From Cladopsammia gracilis (Eukaryota > Cnidaria > Anthozoa > Scleractinia > Dendrophylliidae), in contig JAJGOT010000071.1 of assembly GCA_022457155.1 (NCBI GenBank), forward strand, positions 1,596,501 to 1,660,500: a DNA stretch of 64,000 nucleotides. Reading direction: 5' to 3'. The first letter of the stretch is position 1. Each line of letters starts with the position of its first letter. The translations under genes were made by a program, and so were the position numbers. Below are positions 57,061 through 64,000 of this stretch, piece after piece. The notes beneath the pieces were generated by a model, which saw only the letters and a program-made list of their open reading frames with translations, was not told where the DNA came from and did no database searches.

Positions 57061-58960
57061 AAAAATATTCCAGCTCTTCTCCACATTTGAATTCTTCCCC
57101 CTTTTTAATAAACAAATGTTTGTAAATGTCGTGGGAAAAGTCCACTACTCTTTGCTCTGGGCCTTTATGATGGAGGGCCTCCATGACTGCAATTCTTAAC
57201 CTGTCTACACAGAGATCAACAATGTCTTTGGGAGAACAAGGCATTTCAAAGTATCTGCAAGGTGCAAATATAGTAACAACATTAAATTTAATTTCAAATG
57301 GCATGCAGTCAAATTTTCAAACAAAACTAAAATTAAATTTTTTCTCTTTGAAAGAACGAAATCAACCCCCTCAAAGAAAAAAAACCTAATAGCTAAAAAA
57401 TCCCTGCAAGTGTAGATCCTGTTAAGATCATCACGCCAAAATTGCATAGTTATATACCTCAATAGGAGTGGAGAAATATGTTCTTCAGGCTCCCATGTCA
57501 ACTCAAATGTCGAGTAGTTCTCTCACTTCACAAGATATCTACGTCCCTAAGGAAACATTCCCATTTAGCCAATGCAAAAATAAGCCAAGATTCCAATTTT
57601 TATCGAAACGTTGAGCTAAACTGTAAGCTTAAATGCGTCGAGTACCATACAAGTTAAAGAAATTGTTGCACACATCTCAGAATCCTTTCGGCAGGCTATC
57701 AGTCACTGCGTTAAAAATATCAAGAGATTTGGTCGAAGTTCTTTTTCTTTTTTCTTCATAAGGAAGGTCTCTGGAACTTGTCTGTCCCTTGATCTCCTCG
57801 AAATCCGGGCCGCCATTTTGTTTTTATCCGACTGTAATATAAGATACTTCGCTGACCAATGAATGTGGGAGCAAAATATCCTTGATTTTTGCCGATGCCT
57901 AATAGTATTGTCTTAATTACAGCTTGGCTAAAAATTGGTCAATAGATTATGGTTTCAAAAAAGAAAATTATGATGGTACCAAGAAATCACAAGTTAGACA
58001 TACATTGTGAAGCATAGTAGCAAAACATTTTTTAGTTTGTTGGTTCCATGCCAAATGCCTTTAAGTTCCAACTGCTAATTATGTAAAAGATGAAAATGAT
58101 GTCAATATGTGTGCACCTTCCCCATGACGACACACCAAATGGTAAAATCCTCCTGGTGGCGAGCATCAAGTCTACCAAAGGAATGGCAAGGGCAGTTTCC
58201 TACCAAGATTGACGCATACAGTGCCTGCATCTTTCCACATAAAAATTGCTATATTGATACACAAGAAAACAACCGGATCAATAAATAAACAAAAAATAAA
58301 AACAAAACAATAGAACAACATAAATTATTGTTATAACAAGTCATCATGGCATAATGTGTTCAATGCCTTTTAGTGGATGACTATCAGTCTGTCGAAACGG
58401 TCATCCAACATCACGTATTTACATTAAGAGGTTTCAATCATGGAATGCTAACCAAGCATTGTGTTTATATATACAAGAGAATTGAATTGGGTTACTTTAA
58501 CTTAAGCAGTCCCTCAGGCATCACATATCCAAAATCATTGCGGATTGTACCAGGCTACATATTAGCTGCTGAACAAACAGAATTCTATTAAGGTTGCACG
58601 AAGAATTCACTAATTGGTCTGGCCAAGATAATAAAGTGAAACAAAGCGCTTTTAAAGCATTTCCTAAAAAGGAATACGATCCCATAAGGCCACTGGGCAC
58701 CACAACCACGCCGCCCACATTGAGCTTTGCATTAATCAATAATATTATAAATGAGGCAACCATAAGATCACAAAATAAACATACTTTATTTCGACAGAAT
58801 AACATACAAGCCAGTATCCGTGGCTTGCATCAGTGTACACCATGTTCAATGGAAAAAAAGCAAAATCTGTCTTGAACAAAGATAGCAAAAGGGACGATGA
58901 GAGTACAACGTTGAGGCACTTGCCAGCAGAATATGTCCTAGCCATCTCTCAATGAGTCAT

Positions 58961-59026
<66 letters not shown>

Positions 59027-60182
59027 AGAGACGAGGACTTTAGAGTCATGATAAAGCAGTACTCTTGGAGAGGCGGGAGAGGTGGGAATTAGCGAATTCT
59101 TCGTGCAACCTTAATAGCGGAGCCTGATACCGACATTTCGATTAGATTAGCCACGTCCAACAACGGAAAATAACCGAAGAACGGAACAAAACAACTTTCC
59201 TTCACTTTACAAAGCAAAATATGGTCGGTATGGTTGTGGTGCCCAATGGACTTATGGGATCGTATTCCTTATTTGGAAATGCTTTAAAAGCGCTTTGTTC
59301 CAATTTATTATCTTGGCCAGACCAATTAGTGAATTCGGAGTGCAACGTGCAATAGAATTGGGCAAGAATTATAACATGAGCATATATACAAAAGAAACCT
59401 TTATCAATTACATTATTATTGGGGTCATGTCAACACTTACCTCTGACTTTCCTGAAGTTTGAATATCACAAGATGAACAAGCATCAATCGCCTCTTCATA
59501 AGAAAGATGTGGGAGATTTTCCATGGCAATGCTTCCATCAATCATCTTATGAAGAAGAGCCGGGTCACCTATAAGAATAAGTATAACAAATGTATCAGAA
59601 CTGCACTGTCTACTGACTATCCAATTTCTTTTAAAATGACATCCTTGCACATTTGATAACAGCAAAAAATGGTGTTTACAGTAACACTGACAAAACACAA
59701 CTCTACAAGAAAAATTGTTCAAAAATTTCTTCTGGGACCAACACCACTCAAAACAACAAATATCCCACTGACTGTTCAAAATTTAGTATATAATCTACAT
59801 AACTTATACATTTAGCATAGTATTAGTAAAAGCCTTTACACTGCATGTATGAATACACACCCTTGATGGGTATAATTATCACATTGTATGTCATGGTGTA
59901 AATAAGAATTTACGAATAATAAATATCACTCCTTGAAAACAAAAACAATGTACGCGACGGTTTGGAATTAGCTTCTAACTATATACTACTTTTGCCCACT
60001 TTAGTGTTGTATACAACATCTCCCGCCATGCTGGAAAGAACCAGTGGAGGCATTTCTTCCACAGACTTGTCCTCCACCCTGGTGTATATAACACGTTCAA
60101 GCCAATGCATTCTTAATCTTGTAAGGAAATCCACAAGCTTGATCATGGGCTTCTCGGGTTCATCTTTCTTAGTGAAATATAT
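57061..60182 (-). CDS. Four-exon chain of an unrecognised gene (partial)
   Basis: Exons: 60182-59990 (after TACTTCAG; KKDEPEKPMIKLVDFLTRLR, RVIYTRVEDKSVEEMPPLVL); 59568-59441 (PALLHKMIDGSIAMENLPHL, donor GTAAGT), joining in phase 1; about 57517-57463 (FELTWEPEEHISPLLLR, donor GTATAT); 57254-57061 (after CTTGCAG; FEMPCSPKDIVDLCVDRLRI, EQRVVDFSHDIYKHLF), phase 2 consistent with the exon before. The chain ends at TGA 57061, but another frame continues coding-like (KDEPDFDKCYFLANRNQQRD) toward 56790, so a shift may be present. An ATGGCGGCCCGG at 57817 lies in the intron. Two MITEs lie within or beside it. Confidence 0.4.
58592..59110. mobile_element. TTAA-flanked MITE with (AG)n core
   Basis: The ends are GGTTGCACGAAGAATTC and its exact reverse complement, flanked by TTAA (58588-58591 and 59111-59114). 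The inside includes a long (AG)n run. The left arm, about 120 bp, is also mirrored outside the element at 59225-59355 (GGTGCCCAATGGACTTATGG against the CACTGGGCACC arm), suggesting a second nested or rearranged copy. No transposase. Confidence 0.8.
58964..59023. repeat. (AG)n microsatellite
   Basis: About thirty AG dinucleotides within the MITE. Confidence 0.95.
59225..59355. repeat. Inverted partial copy of the 58.6 kb MITE arm
   Basis: Reverse complement of about 58590-58710, including GATCGTATTCC, GCTTTAAAAGCGCTTTG, TTATCTTGGCCAGACCAATT and a degenerate GTGCAACGTGCAA end. Confidence 0.75.
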
Positions 60183-60405
60183 CTGAAGTAAACCAAATGA
60201 TACTATTAGACCTGCTACTTAACATAAACCATCCAGTGCTTGACATAAACTTTTGGGATTGATCTGCTCCAATACCATTAGACTGATCCCAGGAGCAATG
60301 TCGCTGGTTACTTTCAACTGCTGGATTGTTTGTCAGTTTACATGTGTCACTGTGTGTGTTAACTAGTAAATAATTTCGCAAATATGTCAGAAAATGCTTT
60401 TTTAA

Positions 60406-60781
60406 GGTGATGTAACATTCGACGATTCACAACGTCAATATCTAATGTACGTTACACGGGACGTTATTTAATGCAATGTGCATGCAAAATCCGTTGGTAA
60501 CATACGTGTTACACGGGACGATTTTTAGCACAAATCACAAATAGGGGCAGGGATAGCATTGCATGAAAAATTAACGACAGGTATGTTACATAAAACAACT
60601 TGAGCATAATACATGATTTTGAATTGCAAGTTTTTGAAGATGAATCAAAAACTTGCAACGCAAAAATTTGGAAGAAAATCGTCTGCGCACCCATGTTACT
60701 TTTTTTTACATTGCATCAACTTTTAGCGCAACATTGTTGCACTAAAAATCGTCATTGCAAATTGTCCCGTGTAACATCACC
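60406..60781. mobile_element. TTAA-flanked MITE, about 376 bp
   Basis: GGTGATGTAACATTCGACGA at the left is mirrored by CGTGTAACATCACC at the right; TTAA adjoins the left end (60402-60405) and lies one base past the right end. Internal words TTACACGGGACGATTTT recur in both orientations. Non-coding. Confidence 0.7.
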
Positions 60782-60817
60782 TTTAAGTATCCCTTGATAT
60801 GGATCATAATAGCAGAG

Positions 60818-62030
60818 CACTTGCCAGGCCGAAGGCCCGCGAAATATTCAGGGAAATAACGCCTTTAATTTAAACGGTTTTCTCCGCTTAGTAAATTCAC
60901 AGTAAAACATCAAAGTGTTTTTCTAGCTGACGTGACATTCGGCCGTGTAACCGCGCGAAAAACAAAGCCTCGCTTTGGTTTCAACATGACATCGAACGCG
61001 CATGTTTTCCGACGTCATACGCGCCCGCGAGCTAGTCCTGCGCGAAGGCAAGCTAGTCCTGCGCGACGGCGGAGGGCGGAGGGCGGCGGACGACACACGC
61101 GCGCCCGCGAAACATTCCGCTAGCCATGACCATGACAAATGAAGGGCATCGGTTCTATGAGTATGGAGCTGCGCAGCTGGTTTGCTACTCAAGACAAGGA
61201 TACTAATTAAGGGATACTCAGAAGCCGCTTTAGTGTAAAAAGACGAGCTTTCAAGGATAAAATCTTGTTTTTTATCAATGCGGGAGATGTTTGTTTTCTA
61301 CGGATTTCAGAACCAGAAGCGGAGATTTGAATTTCCAAGCAAGCGAGCGACTAAAGGTAAAACAGATTACAGTTTTCGATGAGAATTTATGTTGATATCA
61401 ATCTGTGAATGACTTTTTATTGGTGTTATTGTTAGTTTTGGAGAATTGATTTTAAAACGTGCTTGAATTGAGTTGTATCGATCTCTTGAATTTCATCGAA
61501 GAAAGCTTGAACTCGATGAGCTATAATTAAGTGGTACGCGTTTTGCTTTTAAACGTAAACTAATGGAGATTTCAATAAATTTTTTCGAAAGAAGATTATG
61601 TTGTCCATTTTTATGTGTTTGTTCATTCATTAGATAGATTTAAAAGCGATTTTATATAAACAAAACAAGACTGATTTTATAGTACAGTTCCATCTTCACT
61701 CGCATCGCCTTATGCAAATATGTTTGTGTATTTTTGCAATTTCTGATTTTCAAATCAGTTTCTCGAGCAATTTTTGCCAAACAAAAACTGTATTTTATTC
61801 GGAAAGTAGTGGTACTAGTTATTCCAGACAGAGAAAAGTTGTTTTTGTGAACTTTTGTACCGTCTATAAAAATGTCCTGTGCAGACGGTCGCGTAATACT
61901 GTTTTTGAGAATTGCTAAAATTGAAAATAGCCCGTTCGTCAATCTTAATTCTTGTGCTTCCAACCTTTCACCTTAGTTAAGCTTCTTCAAAGTGCGACGC
62001 TGTTAGGCTTGGGCTATCTATATATATTAT
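60818..62030. repeat. Half copy of a long dispersed repeat (B-A)
   Basis: Complement of the 38.4 kb copy: 60818-61180 matches 39250-39508 directly and 61185-62030 matches 38362-39245 inverted. It contains a GC-rich segment of short direct repeats (GCTAGTCCTGCGCGA twice, near 61030-61065; GGAGGGC runs) and starts with GAGCACTTGCCAGGCC. Confidence 0.7.
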
Positions 62031-62822
62031 TAAAAGTGTCGAAGCTTACTCAGTTGCAGTAGAAAACACCTAAAGTGATGATGTCACAAAAACGAAATCT
62101 GTGTAATGATGGGATTTGATTATGGAATATGAACAGAAGCAAAATTAGAAGGGTCTGTATGGAGTCATCAGAGCATAAAAGTGCCGATGCCTCACCCCCA
62201 AAATGCAATTAGATGCTGATTTTTGGAAAGCAGGCATCTTTCCGAAATATCTGAGTGATCAAATCCCATAATTTCACAAAGACCCTATGAATCATCATTA
62301 ATATTTAGAACAGGAAAATATAGAACAAAAGCTCATGAATGTGTAGAATTCATGCTGAGTTTACACTTGAATGTTTTACTGCAGTATTAGAGTTAACGTA
62401 CCTCATTAAAACTTTTGTTTTATAAAAACAACAGCTAATACTATGGTAACCGCTCCCTCCTCGAGACGATGGAAAGACAATAGCCAATTTTTGGGCATGG
62501 TTAAGTGCAGTGGCCAAGGTCAATATTATAGATATATTCAATTGCTTTGGCTTCATGGCCAACTCAGATAGAGATATACATGTATTGTTCATATCAAAAT
62601 TTAATATTTTAACTAACTGAAAAACCAAAACATAAGTGAGAATGTATCTCTATTTATTTTACCCTTTCGTTATCCATTTTTAAACACAAGTTGTGTATTG
62701 ACACACTGTACCTGTTCCAGGATGATCCCGTCTTTTGAAAGGTTAATCAAAATGCGTAACCTAATTTTACCAGATTCTTGGCCAAATTAATATGAGTCAG
62801 TATAATCATATTTGCAATGTAG
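62031..62822. other. Gene-free stretch
   Basis: No supported exon. Possible intron of either of the two opposite-strand exons that follow. Confidence 0.35.
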
Positions 62823-62952
62823 CTAGGGTTGAGTTACTTGACCTCATTGAAAGGGAAAAACAGCATCAGTTACCTCCTTTAAGGACTACAGCATTGCAAA
62901 CCCAACTGATAAATGGGATGTTGCAGGAATTAAAGTCAGAAAAAAATGTCGA
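62823..62952 (+). CDS. Possible plus-strand exon, coiled-coil-like
   Basis: After GCAATGTAG the plus strand reads VELLDLIEREKQHQLPPLRT then LINGMLQELKSEKNVE, open over 130 bp, with donor GA|GTAAGTG. The sequence is helical and charged. It lies back to back with the minus-strand exon at 62963, their donor sites being 10 bp apart, so one of the two may be fortuitous. Confidence 0.35.
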
Positions 62953-62962
62953 GTAAGTGTAC

Positions 62963-63142
62963 CTGGCAATTAGAATGACAATTTTTTTCATTGCCATTGC
63001 CCAGGCAGATTTCCGGGCATATCCCACAGATGCCACACACAACATCCTCTACACTGCGTTGAGAGATTATCTCAAAACAGAAAAATCCATTGTACGTTAG
63101 ATCCATTATGTACTGCTGCTGGTTGTCAGTTGGATAGATCTT
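62963..63142 (-). CDS. 60-codon exon with a CxxCxxC-type motif
   Basis: Acceptor ATATTCTCCAG, 180 bp without stops (KIYPTDNQQQYIMDLTYNGF, SVEDVVCGICGICPEICLGN), donor CAG|GTACAC, phase 0 at both ends. CGICGICPEICLG followed by NGNEKN resembles segments I recall from cnidarian proteins annotated as HMG domain-containing protein 3-like. That label is a recollection and was not checked. It could be the upstream exon of the minus-strand chain at 57.1-60.2 kb, whose first exon also begins in phase 0. Confidence 0.45.
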
Positions 63143-64000
63143 CTGGAGAATATGATAAAAAAAGCTAGTGTCATATAAGATCTTTTTTAATGTGCCTTTT
63201 TTTCAACCAGATTTAACCCCCCCCCCCCCCCCGCCATTTCTAAGCACCCTAAAACTGCCTAAAAAAGTATAAGCTCAAGGCTTATAACCTCGGAAAAAAG
63301 AGTTGTTCTAGTTCTTCAAAAGTCCCCTCATTTTCCGTAAGATCGTGGAAATTGAGCGCTGACCGTTATGGGCGGCCATCTTGGTTTCAAATGTAGAGTC
63401 TACCTAGGGGGTGGGAGAGGTTTGGACAATGTTGTCTGCCTGTAATGGTGAGCACTCGATCTCAACGATCCTACAAAAAAATGGGGGACTGTGAACAGTC
63501 TGGTGGGTGGGAGTTTTGTCCAAGATTGTGGCTCACTATGAGTCTCTCATGACTCACTGTTTGTAACGGATCATTCCATCAATGGCATAAAAATACGCGG
63601 TTGTTTGGTTTCCCGAACTAAAAGATACTAAATCTCGACAAAAATTTTGTGGCATTTGATGTGTGCTGGCTTTAGCTAGTAATTAGAGAGGCATGTTATT
63701 TTTTCGTCCATACTTGAAGGAAGAAGAACTGACAAAACTGTCCTTTTTCTTCCCTGCAGTAACCAGAACCCCAAAAGGAAATGGTTGTAGTCAATAGGGA
63801 AAGCACGTTCATTTATCTTGATATCCTGACCTCAGGCGGACGGAATAGAGATATTTGTGGGGGCTGTCAACTGTACACATTATGTTGGCCCATGTTCTTT
63901 CTCAATCTCTGACTACTTCTTGTTCCAGCTAAACAAAATTAATTAACTGTCGACACAGTCCTTTTATTCAGCGATTTTAAGTTATCAGCAACGTAACAGC
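63143..64000. other. Right edge, mostly gene-free
   Basis: An ATG at 63379 on minus (ACCAAGATGGCCGCCC) has an excellent start context and opens 23 codons before a stop; it could be a short first coding exon of the minus-strand gene. A C-run lies at about 63218-63232. Nothing else supported. Confidence 0.35.

Noticed and set aside
62150..62190. CTGATGA on the minus strand
   Set aside because: No GAAA box at a suitable distance and no stem II.
1..64000. CRISPR array, prokaryotic operon or phage-like cluster
   Set aside because: No direct-repeat array with regular spacers, no Shine-Dalgarno-linked genes; splice sites and LINEs show a eukaryotic genome.

Overview
The window looks like nuclear DNA from an invertebrate animal, most likely an anthozoan cnidarian such as a stony coral. 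The reasons are AT-rich DNA, coding segments bounded by GT-AG splice sites, no operons or ribosome binding sites, and a dense mix of Penelope-like, Gypsy, BEL/Pao, L1/Tx1-like and CR1/L2-like retroelements, TTAA-flanked MITEs and PIF/Harbinger, IS630/Tc1-type and KDZ-type transposase remnants. The taxon is inferred from how proteins look; no search was run. No complete, obviously functional protein-coding gene is visible.

Layout. 0-15 kb: a TTAA-flanked MITE, an integrase-like fragment, a minisatellite, a Gypsy gag-protease remnant (minus), a Penelope-like RT relic (plus), then a decayed two-gene PIF/Harbinger element (about 9.3-11.4 kb), an unrecognised minus-strand exon chain (12-13 kb) and a Penelope GIY-YIG relic. 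15-24 kb: a hAT-like MITE, a Penelope N-terminal fragment, a decayed gene with a PB1-like N-terminus, coiled coil and probable NHL-type propeller (16.9-19.4 kb), a LINE 3' end bracketed by inverted SINEs, and a Penelope copy that still carries an apparently intact hammerhead ribozyme. 24-33 kb: a divergent pair of broken genes (one SAM-like) and a large unrecognised minus-strand protein interrupted by a long-TIR MITE. 35-44 kb: a KDZ-like exon, an IS630-like transposase relic with an intron-exon structure, half of a long dispersed repeat, a probable first exon at 41.1 kb, and a minisatellite abutting a BEL gag. 44-56 kb: an orphan ORF, a 5'-truncated L1/Tx1-like LINE, an exact-looking palindromic element inside a second LINE endonuclease, a 5S rRNA-derived copy and a LINE ORF1. 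56-64 kb: splice-bounded exons of one or two minus-strand genes of unknown function, two more MITEs, and the second, inverted copy of the 38 kb repeat.

The window therefore reads mainly as a nested mobile-element landscape with a few lineage-type genes, most of them carrying one or more frameshifts or stops. Whether those breaks are true decay or assembly indels cannot be decided from this sequence alone. The most interesting signals are the hammerhead ribozyme at 22.1 kb, the four TTAA-flanked MITE families, the PB1-coiled-coil-propeller gene, the large unrecognised minus-strand protein at 28.9-30.8 kb, and the spliced IS630-like transposase.
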